Positions 1 through 8,019 of a DNA stretch of 28,608 bases are shown here, piece after piece. The notes under the pieces were generated by a model. The model did not search any database. It had not been told where the DNA came from and was given only the letters and a program-made list of their open reading frames with translations. Made by a program: the position numbers and the translations under genes. The stretch spans positions 1 through 28,608 of the forward strand of contig DATDLN010000015.1 of the NCBI GenBank assembly GCA_036519295.1, in the 5' to 3' direction. The stretch comes from JACVRW01 sp036519295. Lineage in GTDB: Bacteria; Actinomycetota; Thermoleophilia; Solirubrobacterales; Thermoleophilaceae. Each line of letters starts with the position of its first letter. Position 1 is the stretch's first letter.

Positions 1-441
1 CTTGGCCGGCTTGACGACCAGCGGCAGGCCGAGGCGCTCGCGGATGTCGGGCAGCGCCTCGCCCGCGCCGAGCTCGCGGAAGGCGTCCTGGCGGAACGCG
101 TAGGCCGGCGGGGTCGGCACCCCGGCGGCGGCGAAGTGGGCCTTCGCGACGACCTTGTCCCAGGTGCGCTCGCACGCCAGCACGCCGGGGCCGGTGTACG
201 GGATCTCCAGGATCTCGAGCAGCTCCTGCACGGTGCCGTCCTCGCCGTCGCGACCGTGCATCGCGATGAAGGCAACCTCGGGCTCCGACTCCCGGAGCCG
301 GCGAATCAGGTCGAGCGCGACGTCGATGGCGACGACCTCGTGGTCGAGCCGCTTGAGAGCGTCCTCGACGCGGGCACCGGAGCGCAGCGAGACCTGGCGC
401 TCGAGCGAGCGCCCGCCCTTCATCACGGCGACGCGCGTCAT
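1..441 (-). CDS. ddl: D-alanine--D-alanine ligase, N-terminal 147 residues (gene runs off the window)
   Basis: Ligates two D-alanines with ATP for peptidoglycan precursors in the cytoplasm. The reverse strand from ATG 441-439 reads MTRVAVMKGGRSLERQVSLR, with the glycine-rich N-terminal motif of the family, then HGRDGEDGTVQELLE (family HG-x-x-GEDGxxQ), a YTGPGVLACE...DK segment and LPLVVKPAK at the window edge, where the ATP-grasp domain begins. The C-terminal half lies outside the window. Its ATG overlaps the TGA of the upstream aminotransferase gene (ATGA), so the two are probably cotranscribed and translationally coupled. The conserved motifs make the family secure; whether it is the housekeeping Ddl or a paralogue cannot be decided from half a protein. 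Confidence 0.9.
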   Translation of the reverse strand, partial: MTRVAVMKGGRSLERQVSLRSGARVEDALKRLDHEVVAIDVALDLIRRLRESEPEVAFIAMHGRDGEDGTVQELLEILEIPYTGPGVLACERTWDKVVAKAHFAAAGVPTPPAYAFRQDAFRELGAGEALPDIRERLGLPLVVKPAK

Positions 442-1793
442 CGGCGCGTGGAGCGCCTGTCGCGCTGTTCGCGGGTTGGCATGCGGAGGACTTCGGCGCC
501 GGACTCCGGCGCGATCGGCGCCTGCTCCTCCGGGGCCGCGGCGCGACGCTCGCCGGTGAGGGTCCCGTACAGCTCCATCTGCTCGGTCACAACCTCGCCG
601 ATCCGCCGGACGCCCTCTCGGATCGACTCCTCGTCGCAGCCCGAGAAGTTCAGCCGCATCGAGTTGCGCCCGCGGCCATCGAGGAACGCCGCTTCCCCGG
701 GCACGAACGCGACGTTGTCGCGCAGCGCGCGGGCGAGAAGGTCCGTGGTGTCGATGAAGTCCGGTAGCGTGGCCCAGATGAACAGGCCGCCGGCCGGCCG
801 GGTCCACTCCGCCTGGCGCGGGAAGTGGTCGGCGAGGGCGTCGAGCATGGTGTCGCGGCGGGCGCGGTAGACCGCGGTGAGCGAGTCGACGTAGTCGCGC
901 CAGCGGCCCCGCTCGAAGTAGGCCTGCACCATCAGCTGCGAGAGGGTCGACGTGCAGAGGTCGGCCGCCTGCTTGCCGAGGTTGATCTTCTCAAGCACAG
1001 GCGGGGGCGCCACAACCCAGCCGAGCCTGATCCCCGGCGACAGGATCTTGGAGAAGGTGCCGAGGTACATGACGTAGACCCCGCCGTCGAGCGCGTAGAG
1101 GGGCGACGGCGGGTCGCCCTCATAGCGGAGCAGGCCGTACGGGTTGTCCTCAAGCACGAGCAGCTCGCGCTCGTGCGCCACCTCTACGAGCCGGCGGCGC
1201 CGCGGCAGCGACATCGTCACGCCCGCGGGGTTCTGGAAACTCGGCACGGTATAGACGAACTTCGGCCGGCGCCCCTCGCGGTCGAGGCGGTCCAGTACCT
1301 CCTCGAGGAGATCCACGCGCATGCCGTCGGCGTCCATGTCCACCTGCACGACGTGGGCCTGATAGGCCGAGAAGACCGGCACGGCGCCCGGGTAGGTCGG
1401 CCCCTCGGCGATGACCACGTCGCCGGGATCGATGAGGGTCTTCGTGACGAGGTCGATCACCTGCTGCCCGCCGGTCGTGACAATCACGTCCTCCGCGTCC
1501 GCGCGCATGCCCTCGGCGCCCATCACCGCCGCGATGCAGTCCTTGGTCTCGTCCAGTCCCTCGGTGGGCCCGTACTGGAGCGCCTTCGCACACGACTCGG
1601 CGGCGATTCGCTGCGCGACGGCGGCGAAGGTGTCCGGCGGGAACGTGCTCGTATCCGGGAGCCCGCCGGCGAGCGAGATCACCTCGGGACGCGCGGTCAC
1701 GGCCATCAAGTCCCGCATGGCGGAGGACTTCATTACCTTCGTGCGCGAGGCGAATAGGCCCGCATAGCGCTCGAGGTCGCGGGAGATGCTCAC
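438..1793 (-). CDS. PLP-dependent aminotransferase, fold type I (LysN / 2-aminoadipate transaminase-like)
   Basis: A 451-residue class I/II aminotransferase of the kind related to MocR C-terminal domains, without a GntR DNA-binding domain. Visible motifs: LAGGLPD (41-47), the cofactor-phosphate loop TTGGQQ (106-111), FQNPAGV (186-192, PLP O3' contact), LEDNPYG (214-220, Asp216 to the pyridine N), GTFSKILSPGIRLGW (245-259) with Schiff-base Lys249, and a C-terminal Arg in MRLNFSG that would bind the substrate carboxylate. The GTG start at 1793-1791 is chosen because the family N-terminus begins just there; no ribosome-binding site is evident. The last 40 residues are an Ala/Glu/Arg-rich tail. 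It overlaps ddl by 4 bases. The amino acid substrate cannot be read from sequence. Confidence 0.88.
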   Translation of the reverse strand: MSISRDLERYAGLFASRTKVMKSSAMRDLMAVTARPEVISLAGGLPDTSTFPPDTFAAVAQRIAAESCAKALQYGPTEGLDETKDCIAAVMGAEGMRADAEDVIVTTGGQQVIDLVTKTLIDPGDVVIAEGPTYPGAVPVFSAYQAHVVQVDMDADGMRVDLLEEVLDRLDREGRRPKFVYTVPSFQNPAGVTMSLPRRRRLVEVAHERELLVLEDNPYGLLRYEGDPPSPLYALDGGVYVMYLGTFSKILSPGIRLGWVVAPPPVLEKINLGKQAADLCTSTLSQLMVQAYFERGRWRDYVDSLTAVYRARRDTMLDALADHFPRQAEWTRPAGGLFIWATLPDFIDTTDLLARALRDNVAFVPGEAAFLDGRGRNSMRLNFSGCDEESIREGVRRIGEVVTEQMELYGTLTGERRAAAPEEQAPIAPESGAEVLRMPTREQRDRRSTRR

Positions 1794-1890
1794 AACGGTC
1801 CGTTCGCTTTGGACGACTGGTGCCCTGCCGGGGTCCGCTGCGCCGAACCCTTCCGCGGAGCTAACCTCACCGCGCGCAGGCTACCGACCC

Positions 1891-2490
1891 ATGAGCGTCT
1901 TCCTCGATATAGGCACCGGCGCCGGCTTGGCCGGTGCGACCGGCGTTCGGCCGTTCCTCCCGCCACTGCTGGCCGGGGCACTGGCGCGTAGGGACGTGGG
2001 GATCGACTTCGACGGCACCGACTGGAGCTTCCTCGAGTCGCCCGGCTTCCTGGTCGCGGTGCTCGCCCTGGCGGTGCTGGCGTACATCGCCGAACGTTCG
2101 GGGGCGAACCGCGCTCCGCCGCAGGGCGGCCGTGGGGCGCTCGCGATCGCGGGCGGCTTGATCGGCCTCGTGCTGGGCGCGCTTCTGTTTGCCGGCGCAA
2201 TGGCCGACGGGGGCGAAGAGAGCTGGATCGGTCTGGTCGCCGGTCCGGTCTGCGCAGCGCTGGGGTGGTTCGCGGTCGGCGGGCTGCTGGGCCGCGTCCG
2301 GGGACGACTGGAAGGCGGGGCGGCGACGCTCGTCGGCGTCTATGCCGAAGCCGCGGCGCTGGTGATCGCGGCGGTGGCGATCTTCCTGCCTCCGGTCTCG
2401 TACCTCGTGCTCGTCGTGTTCGTGGTGCTGCTCTTCGGTGGCCGGCGGCGCGAGGGTGAGAAGTACGCCGGCCTTCGAGTGCTGCGTTAG
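1891..2490 (+). CDS. DUF4126-family integral membrane protein
   Basis: A 199-residue protein. It starts MSVFLDIGTGAGLAGATGVR followed by PFLPPLLAG, the Gly-rich N-terminus typical of DUF4126 membrane proteins, and has about five hydrophobic segments, the last ending in a short basic tail (GGRRREGEKYAG). A longer in-frame start at 1786 would add 35 residues of non-conserved sequence overlapping the divergent aminotransferase start, so ATG 1891 is preferred. It lies 6 bases before the phosphatase-like gene and is probably in the same transcript. No enzymatic motif is visible; the function is unknown. Confidence 0.72.
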   Translation: MSVFLDIGTGAGLAGATGVRPFLPPLLAGALARRDVGIDFDGTDWSFLESPGFLVAVLALAVLAYIAERSGANRAPPQGGRGALAIAGGLIGLVLGALLFAGAMADGGEESWIGLVAGPVCAALGWFAVGGLLGRVRGRLEGGAATLVGVYAEAAALVIAAVAIFLPPVSYLVLVVFVVLLFGGRRREGEKYAGLRVLR

Positions 2491-2496
2491 CCGCGC

Positions 2497-3966
2497 ATGG
2501 CCGCGGAAAAACCGAGGAAGGTCGTGCTCGCGGTGATCGACTCGCTCAAGCCGGAGATGCTCGACGAGGCCATCGAGGAAGGGCGTGCTCCCGCCCTGGC
2601 GGCGCTCCGCGAGCGCGGCACCTACATCCCCGACTGCATCTCGACCTTCCCCTCGGTGACGCCCGTGGCGTCGGCGGCGATCGCCACCGGGACGGGTCCC
2701 GGCGAACACAACATCCCGTCGATGAACTGGTTCCATCGCGGTGAGGAGCGCTACATCGAGTATGGCTCGTCGTTCCCGGCCACTCGCGCGTTCGGGGTCG
2801 TCCGTTCGCTCTTCGACACGGTCTACAACATGAACATGGCGCACCTGAGCCGTGCGCGGAAGACGGTGTTCGAGCATCTCGACGACGCCGGGCTCAGGAC
2901 GGCCTGCACCACCTACCTCATCTACCGGGGCCGCACGCGCCACGACCCTTCGGGGGAGAGCGTCTACCGGCGCATAGGGGAGGCGCTCCAGTTCCGGCAC
3001 CCCGTCTACGGCGCCCGCGAGCTCTTTTACGCCGACCTGTTCGACTCCCGGAACACGGGCTGCACCTCGGCGCTCGGCCTGCCCGGCCAGCGCGACCGGC
3101 ACACGGGTTGCGTGGGCGCGTACCTGGTCGAGCACGACCTCTTCGACTTCCTCCTCTTCTCGCTGCCCGACAACGACACCCACTCGCACCGGGTCGGCCC
3201 CGAGGGGCAGGTGCGCTCGATCGCCGAGGCGGACCGGGCGCTCGAGCGGATCATGCACGTGGCCGGCGGCGTCGACGCTTTCCTCGAGGAGCACGCCGTC
3301 ATCGTCATGTCGGACCATTCGCAGACGAAAATCGATGAGCGACTCAACCTCGCGGACGTCTTCTCTTCCTGGCGCGTGCTCGTTCCGGGCGACCCGGCCC
3401 CGACCGAGGCCGAGCTCGCCCTCTGCCCATCGGCCCGGTCGGGGATGGTCTACGTCCTCGATCCCGGGCGACGCGATGAGCTCCTTCCGCGGGCGACCGA
3501 GTCGCTGACCGAGGTGGACGGAGTGGACCTGACGATCTCGCGAGGGGCCGGCCAGGCCGTGGTGCGCTCCGAGCGCGGAGAGCTGCGATTCGCGCCCGGG
3601 GGCGAGTTGGTCGACCGCCGCGGCAGTTCCTGGAGCGTGGACGGAGAGCTCGCGGCGCTCGCGTTGGAGGTCGCGGACGGCCAGGTCGCGAGCGACGTCT
3701 ACCCCGACGCCCTCGGCCGCCTTTGGTCGGCGCTCGAGTGCCCGCACTCGGGTGACGTGCTCCTGTCGGCGTCGCCGGGCTTCGAGTTCGTGGACTGGGG
3801 AGGCGCCGATCACGTCGGCGGCGGCAGCCACGGCTCGTTGGATCGCGACGACTCGGCGGGCGTTCTGCTGCTCTGCGGCATCGAGGCGCCCGAGCGGGAG
3901 GAATGGTCGCTCGTCGACGTGGCCTGGCTGGTCCTGGATCACTTCCGTGTACGGTTGGGCGGATGA
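2497..3966 (+). CDS. Alkaline phosphatase superfamily / type I phosphodiesterase-nucleotide pyrophosphatase family protein
   Basis: A 489-residue soluble two-metal hydrolase with no signal peptide. Metal and nucleophile motifs follow the NPP-family order: VIDSLKPE (Asp15), TFPSVTPVASAAIATG with the probable nucleophile Thr55, LPDNDTHSHRVGP (Asp225/His229 region), MSDHSQT (Asp273-His274) and, near the C-terminus, a late metal His in GGGSHGSLD. The substrate is unknown; relatives cleave phosphodiester or phosphonate bonds in nucleotides, lipids or envelope glycans. It starts at ATG 2497, six bases after the DUF4126 stop, and ends in an ATGA overlap with the GtrA-like gene, so it belongs to the envelope-glycan unit. 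Confidence 0.82.
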   Translation: MAAEKPRKVVLAVIDSLKPEMLDEAIEEGRAPALAALRERGTYIPDCISTFPSVTPVASAAIATGTGPGEHNIPSMNWFHRGEERYIEYGSSFPATRAFGVVRSLFDTVYNMNMAHLSRARKTVFEHLDDAGLRTACTTYLIYRGRTRHDPSGESVYRRIGEALQFRHPVYGARELFYADLFDSRNTGCTSALGLPGQRDRHTGCVGAYLVEHDLFDFLLFSLPDNDTHSHRVGPEGQVRSIAEADRALERIMHVAGGVDAFLEEHAVIVMSDHSQTKIDERLNLADVFSSWRVLVPGDPAPTEAELALCPSARSGMVYVLDPGRRDELLPRATESLTEVDGVDLTISRGAGQAVVRSERGELRFAPGGELVDRRGSSWSVDGELAALALEVADGQVASDVYPDALGRLWSALECPHSGDVLLSASPGFEFVDWGGADHVGGGSHGSLDRDDSAGVLLLCGIEAPEREEWSLVDVAWLVLDHFRVRLGG

Positions 3967-4436
3967 GCGACGAGGTTGAGGCGGCCGTCGCGGAGCGGTC
4001 GCACGCCCTGCACGTCCGCGTCCGCTCTGGCCTGCGCAGACCGCACAATTGGGTGCAGCTGATCAAGTTCTGCGCGGTCGGCGGCTCCGGGTACGTCGTG
4101 AACCTGTGCGTCTTCGCCCTCTGCGTCGAGGTGCTCGGCCTGCATCACCTGATCGGCGCGACCGTCGCCTTCATCGTGGCCGTGCTGAACAACTTCTGGT
4201 GGAACCGGCACTGGACCTTCAAGGCCGGTCAGGGACACGCGGGATTCCAGGCCGCGCGCTTCTTCATCGTGAGCGTGGCCGCCTTCCTGTTCGCCGCCAC
4301 GGTTCTCGAGCTGCTCGTGAGCGTCGTGGAGCTGCCGGAGCTGCCGTCACAGGCGATCGCCATCGTCGCGGCGACCCCCCTCAACTTCATCGGGAACAAG
4401 ATGTGGAGCTTCCGCATCGAGCTCTCGCGCGACTGA
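3963..4436 (+). CDS. GtrA-family membrane protein
   Basis: A 157-residue protein with four predicted membrane helices and the GtrA signature: FCAVGGSGYVVNL in helix 1, ATVAFIVAVLNNFWWNRHWTF at the end of helix 2 and TPLNFIGNKMWSF at the end of helix 4. GtrA proteins are thought to help translocate polyprenyl-phosphate-linked sugars across the membrane for glycan decoration. The ATG at 3963 overlaps the preceding TGA (ATGA); an upstream in-frame start at 3903 would lie inside the previous gene. Two membrane glycosyltransferases follow directly, which fits a flippase-plus-transferase arrangement. Confidence 0.87.
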   Translation: MSDEVEAAVAERSHALHVRVRSGLRRPHNWVQLIKFCAVGGSGYVVNLCVFALCVEVLGLHHLIGATVAFIVAVLNNFWWNRHWTFKAGQGHAGFQAARFFIVSVAAFLFAATVLELLVSVVELPELPSQAIAIVAATPLNFIGNKMWSFRIELSRD

Positions 4437-6058
4437 GCGCGGCGGCGCTCGGCGCCGCGCTTGTCATGGTTCTCCTCGTGCCGGCGACGGCCGGCGCCGC
4501 TCAGCTGGAGCGGCCGAAGTCGCAGACCGAGCCGCCGCGCTTCTTCGAGCGCAGCGCTCGCGAGGTCACCCGCATCGCCTGGCGAGCCGAGAAGGTGCGG
4601 GAGGAGCGCCGTCACGGGCCGCTCGACCCGACGGCCTACACGAAGGGCGCCGGGCGCTGGCAGGTGAGCTTTTTCCGAAAGGGCGACGAGGTCGTGCAGG
4701 TACAGCTCGACGACCGGAGCGGCGCTGTGCTGGAGCAGTGGACGGGCTACCAGGTCGCGTGGAGCATGGCGCGCGGCTACGAGGGCGCCTTCGGCCGCAA
4801 GCTGAACGCGCCGTACGTGTGGATTCCGCTCTGCGTGCTGTTCCTCGCCCCGTTCGTCGATTTCCGGCGGCCGCTACGCCTGCTTCACCTCGATCTGCTC
4901 GTCCTGCTCGCCTTCGGCGTTTCGCACGTCTTCTTCAACCGTGGCGAGATCGGCCTGTCGGTGCCGCTCGTCTATCCCGTGCTCCTGTACCTGCTCGCAC
5001 GCGTACTGTACGCCGGTTTCCGCCCGCGCGGAGGGACCGGGCGGTTGGTGCCTCACGTGCCGCTCCAATGGCTGCTGGTGGGCGTCGTCTTCCTGGCGGC
5101 CTTTCGGATCGGGCTGAACGTGATGGACTCGAACGTGATCGACGTCGGTTACGCCGGAGTGATCGGCGCCGACCGCATCGTCGACGGAGACCCGCTCTAC
5201 GGAGAGGGCTTCTCGACGGACGTGGAGCATGGGGACACCTACGGGCCGGTCAACTACCTGGTGTACGTGCCGTTCGAGCAGGCGCTTCCCTGGAGCGGCG
5301 CGTGGGACGACCTTCCGGCGGCGCACGGGGCGGCGATCGCGTTCGACCTGCTCGTGATCGGCGGGCTGTTCCTGTTCGGCCGGCGTCTCCGGCCCGGCCG
5401 TGAGGGATTCGTCCTCGGAGTCGCGCTCGCCTACGCCTGGACGGCCTATCCCTACACGGCGTTCGTGCTCGAGTCGAACTCGAACGACTCGCTCGTCGCG
5501 CTGGCCTGCGTGGGGGTCCTGCTCGCCCTCACCTTGCGCCCTCGAGCCGGCTCTATTGCCGGCGGCGTGGCGGTCGGGCTCGGCGCTGCGGCGAAGTTCG
5601 TCCCACTGGCCTTGGCGCCTCTCTTTGCGCGCCGCGGGGCCCTCGTCTTCGCCGGGGCGCTGGCGCTGACCATCGCGGCCGCGGTGCTGCCCTTCATCCC
5701 GGACGGCGGACTGCGCGAGCTCTACGACCGCACCATCGGCTATCAGGCGGGGCGACCCTCGCCGTTCAGCATCTGGGGCCAGGTGGAACTGGGCTGGCTC
5801 CATACGACGGTGAAGGCCGCGGCCGTCGCGCTCGCGCTGCTGGTGGCGTTCGTCCCTCGGCGGCCCGATGCGCGCCAGATGGCGGCACTTGGGGCGGCGG
5901 TTCTGATCGTCGTTCAGCTTGCCGCAACCCACTGGTTCTACCTGTACGTCGTCTGGGTCGTTCCGTTCGTCTTCGTGGCGGTCTTCGGCGCGTATCGGGA
6001 GCGGATTCCGCCCGCGGCTCCCCGAGCGGACCCAGAGCGCGAGCTGGTGGCCGCTTGA
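4403..6058 (+). CDS. Membrane GT-C-type glycosyltransferase (DUF2029/GT87-like) with an N-terminal extracytoplasmic domain
   Basis: About 551 residues. The protein opens with a likely signal or anchor sequence (ALGAALVMVLLVPATAGA), then an extracytoplasmic segment of about 100 residues resembling a PepSY-like fold (GRWQVSFFRKGDEVVQVQLD, then DRSGAVLEQWTG), followed by about ten membrane helices. The transferase part contains DGDPLYGEGF and DTYGPVNYLVYVPFE in an early loop and AKFVPLALAPLF, all seen in polyprenyl-phosphate-sugar-dependent transferases of the DUF2029/GT87 group. The GTG at 4403 is chosen because it gives a complete signal sequence, at the cost of a 34-base overlap with gtrA; ATG 4466 would cut the signal peptide in half. 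The sugar and acceptor are unknown. Confidence 0.72.
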   Translation: MELPHRALARLSAAALGAALVMVLLVPATAGAAQLERPKSQTEPPRFFERSAREVTRIAWRAEKVREERRHGPLDPTAYTKGAGRWQVSFFRKGDEVVQVQLDDRSGAVLEQWTGYQVAWSMARGYEGAFGRKLNAPYVWIPLCVLFLAPFVDFRRPLRLLHLDLLVLLAFGVSHVFFNRGEIGLSVPLVYPVLLYLLARVLYAGFRPRGGTGRLVPHVPLQWLLVGVVFLAAFRIGLNVMDSNVIDVGYAGVIGADRIVDGDPLYGEGFSTDVEHGDTYGPVNYLVYVPFEQALPWSGAWDDLPAAHGAAIAFDLLVIGGLFLFGRRLRPGREGFVLGVALAYAWTAYPYTAFVLESNSNDSLVALACVGVLLALTLRPRAGSIAGGVAVGLGAAAKFVPLALAPLFARRGALVFAGALALTIAAAVLPFIPDGGLRELYDRTIGYQAGRPSPFSIWGQVELGWLHTTVKAAAVALALLVAFVPRRPDARQMAALGAAVLIVVQLAATHWFYLYVVWVVPFVFVAVFGAYRERIPPAAPRADPERELVAA

Positions 6059-7317
6059 GGCGCGCCGCGCTCCTCGCTCTCGTGCTGCTTGTGTGCGGGT
6101 GGGCGCTCACGCTCTGGGTCACGCCGTGGTCCAACGAGCGCGTAAACGATCTCTTCGTCTACCGGACCTATGCCGAGCCGGTGCTCGACGGCGCGCTTCC
6201 GTATCGCGACGTCTTCTCCGAGTACCCGCCGCTGGCGTCGCCGGCGATCGCGCTTCCCGGGGTGGTGGGAACCGGCGCGGAGACCTTCCGTCTCGCTTTT
6301 GCAGGTTGGACCCTGCTGCTGGCCGCCTCGCTCGTGCTGCTCTGCGGAGTCCTGGCCGGGCGCACGGGCGGTAGTCGCGGCCGAGCCATGGTCGCGGCCG
6401 CCCTCATGCCGCTCCTCTGCGGCGCCCTCGTGCGCACCCACTTCGACCTGGCGCCGGTGGCCCTGACCTTGGCGGCGCTGTGGCTTCTGTCTGCGGCGCG
6501 GCCCCGGGCGGGGATGGCGGTCCTGGGGCTCGGGGCGATGACGAAGTTCTTCCCGCTGCTGATCGCGCCGGTGGCGCTCGCATGGCTGGTGGGACGCGGG
6601 AGCCGCAAGGAGGCCTGGCAGGGTGCGGCGGCGCTGGTGGCGGTGCTCGCCGTGCTCGGCGCCGCGGCGGTGGCCGCGTCTCCGGACGGCGCCCTCGATG
6701 CGCTCCGCTACCACCTCGACCGTCCCGTGCAGATCGAGAGCACCCCGGCGCTGGCGCTCCTCGCCCTCGACGAGGCGGGCGTCGGCCACGCCGTGAGCAT
6801 CTCCAGCCACCGCTCGGACGGGCTCGTGCACCCGGCCGACGGGCTCGCAAGCGGCGCCCTCGCCGCTGCTCTGGTCGGGGTGATCGCGATGCTCGCGCTG
6901 TTCGCGGCGAAGCGCCCCGACCCGAGGAGCCTCGTCCTGGCCTCGCTGGCGGCGGTCGCGGCCTTCGCGGTGCTCGGGAAAGTGCTCTCGCCGCAGTTCA
7001 TGATCTGGATCCTTCCGCTTGGCGCCCTTGCGTTCGCGTGGCGCATGCATGCGCTGGCGGCGACGGTGGCCGCGGCGGCCGTCCTCACCCAGCTCGAGTT
7101 CCCGGCGCGCTACTTCGATCTCGTGGCTCGCGAACCCCTTCCGCTGACGCTCGTGGCGCTGCGAAACGCGGCCCTGCTGGCTGTGGTGGCGCTCGCTACA
7201 ACCGCGCTCTCAGGAGCAGCTGCTCGATCGAGGTCGCGCGGCCCTCGCCGTCCGCCTCGACCAGCACCGCGTTCAGCCACGGGTCTTCGTTCGAGGTCTC
7301 GAAGCGCACTTGGGTGA
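6055..7317 (+). CDS. DUF2029/GT87-family membrane glycosyltransferase
   Basis: A 420-residue multi-helix protein starting at TTG 6055, in a TTGA overlap with the preceding transferase. Residues 30-55 contain NDLFVYRTYAEPVLDGALPY then RDVFSEYPPLASP, the family signature in which an acidic residue of the first periplasmic loop is catalytic (as in mycobacterial PimE); MTKFFPLLIAPVALAW follows. It is probably a polyprenyl-phosphate-mannose-type transferase and a partner of its upstream neighbour. The last 40 or so residues (ARSRSRGPRRPPRPAPRS and on) are low-complexity and are encoded antisense to the 3' end of the YmdB-type gene, a 122-base convergent overlap. Either the tail is real or the true stop has been lost. 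Confidence 0.8.
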   Translation: MRRAALLALVLLVCGWALTLWVTPWSNERVNDLFVYRTYAEPVLDGALPYRDVFSEYPPLASPAIALPGVVGTGAETFRLAFAGWTLLLAASLVLLCGVLAGRTGGSRGRAMVAAALMPLLCGALVRTHFDLAPVALTLAALWLLSAARPRAGMAVLGLGAMTKFFPLLIAPVALAWLVGRGSRKEAWQGAAALVAVLAVLGAAAVAASPDGALDALRYHLDRPVQIESTPALALLALDEAGVGHAVSISSHRSDGLVHPADGLASGALAAALVGVIAMLALFAAKRPDPRSLVLASLAAVAAFAVLGKVLSPQFMIWILPLGALAFAWRMHALAATVAAAAVLTQLEFPARYFDLVAREPLPLTLVALRNAALLAVVALATTALSGAAARSRSRGPRRPPRPAPRSATGLRSRSRSALG

Positions 7318-7975
7318 GGGTGAGGAAGCGCTCGAGCGCCTGCTCGCGCTTCACGCCGATCACACCGCCGCGGGGACCGGTCATGCCGACGTCCGTGACG
7401 TATGCCGTGCCCCCTGGGAGCACGCGGGCGTCGGCCGTCGGGACGTGGGTGTGGGTTCCGAGGCAGGCCGTGGCGCGGCCATCCAGGTGCCAGCCCATCG
7501 CCACCTTCTCGCTCGTCGCCTCTGCATGCATGTCCACGAGCACGGCGTCGGTCGCGCCCCGCAGCTCGGCGAGCAGGGCGTCGACCTCGCTGAACGGGGA
7601 GCGCATCGCCTGCATGAAGACCATCCCGGAGAGGTTCACCACCCCGAGTCGTACCCCATCCCGTTCGACGAACGTATGGCCGCGCCCGGGACTGCCCTTC
7701 GGGTAGTTGGCGGGGCGAACGACTCTCTCCTCGCGATCGAGGAAGTCGTAGGCGTCACGATGGCGGTAGGCATGGTTGCCGAGCGTGATGGCGTCGGCGC
7801 CCAGGTCGAGCAGCTCCCGAGCCGTCTTCTCGGTGATCCCCACCCCGCCGGCGGCGTTCTCACCGTTCACGACCACGAACTCCGGCCGGTGCTCGTCGCG
7901 CAACCCGGGGAGCAAGGACGCCATGGTCCGCCGGCCGATGCCCCCCACGACGTCGCCGATGAACAGGAGCTTCAC
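7196..7975 (-). CDS. YmdB-family metallophosphoesterase (2',3'-cyclic-nucleotide phosphodiesterase-like)
   Basis: A 259-residue binuclear metal phosphoesterase. Metal ligands are visible in the family order: GDVVGGIGR (Asp8), VNGENAAGG (Glu39-Asn40), LGNHAYRH (Asn67-His68), VDMHAEATSEK and GTHTHVPTAD. The family hydrolyses cyclic nucleotides such as cAMP and, in Bacillus, influences biofilm and motility decisions; its in vivo substrate is uncertain. The start is placed at GTG 7975, giving MKLLFIGDVVGG, which matches the family N-terminus; an in-frame TTG at 7993 would add six residues. It is divergent from hemB (44 bases between starts) and convergent with the upstream transferase. It is often found next to rny in other genomes, but not here. 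Confidence 0.9.
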   Translation of the reverse strand: MKLLFIGDVVGGIGRRTMASLLPGLRDEHRPEFVVVNGENAAGGVGITEKTARELLDLGADAITLGNHAYRHRDAYDFLDREERVVRPANYPKGSPGRGHTFVERDGVRLGVVNLSGMVFMQAMRSPFSEVDALLAELRGATDAVLVDMHAEATSEKVAMGWHLDGRATACLGTHTHVPTADARVLPGGTAYVTDVGMTGPRGGVIGVKREQALERFLTLTQVRFETSNEDPWLNAVLVEADGEGRATSIEQLLLRARL

Positions 7976-8006
7976 GGTGGGCGATTCTGTCAAGCCGCGC
8001 TCGCCC

Positions 8007-8012
8007 TAGACT
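8007..8012 (+). promoter_or_regulatory. Putative -10 box of hemB (leaderless)
   Basis: TAGACT sits seven bases before the GTG of hemB, and no ribosome-binding site lies between. This spacing would put transcription start at or next to the start codon. A clear -35 is not seen; TTCTGT at 7985-7990 is a poor candidate at 16 bases spacing. Confidence 0.4.
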
Positions 8013-8019
8013 CCGGGGC

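Noticed and set aside
1867..3942. Very long minus-strand open frame (691 codons) opposite the DUF4126 and phosphatase-like genes
   Set aside because: Its composition is Arg/His/Asp-rich shadow sequence typical of antisense frames in GC-rich DNA, with no domain, while the plus strand carries recognisable proteins.
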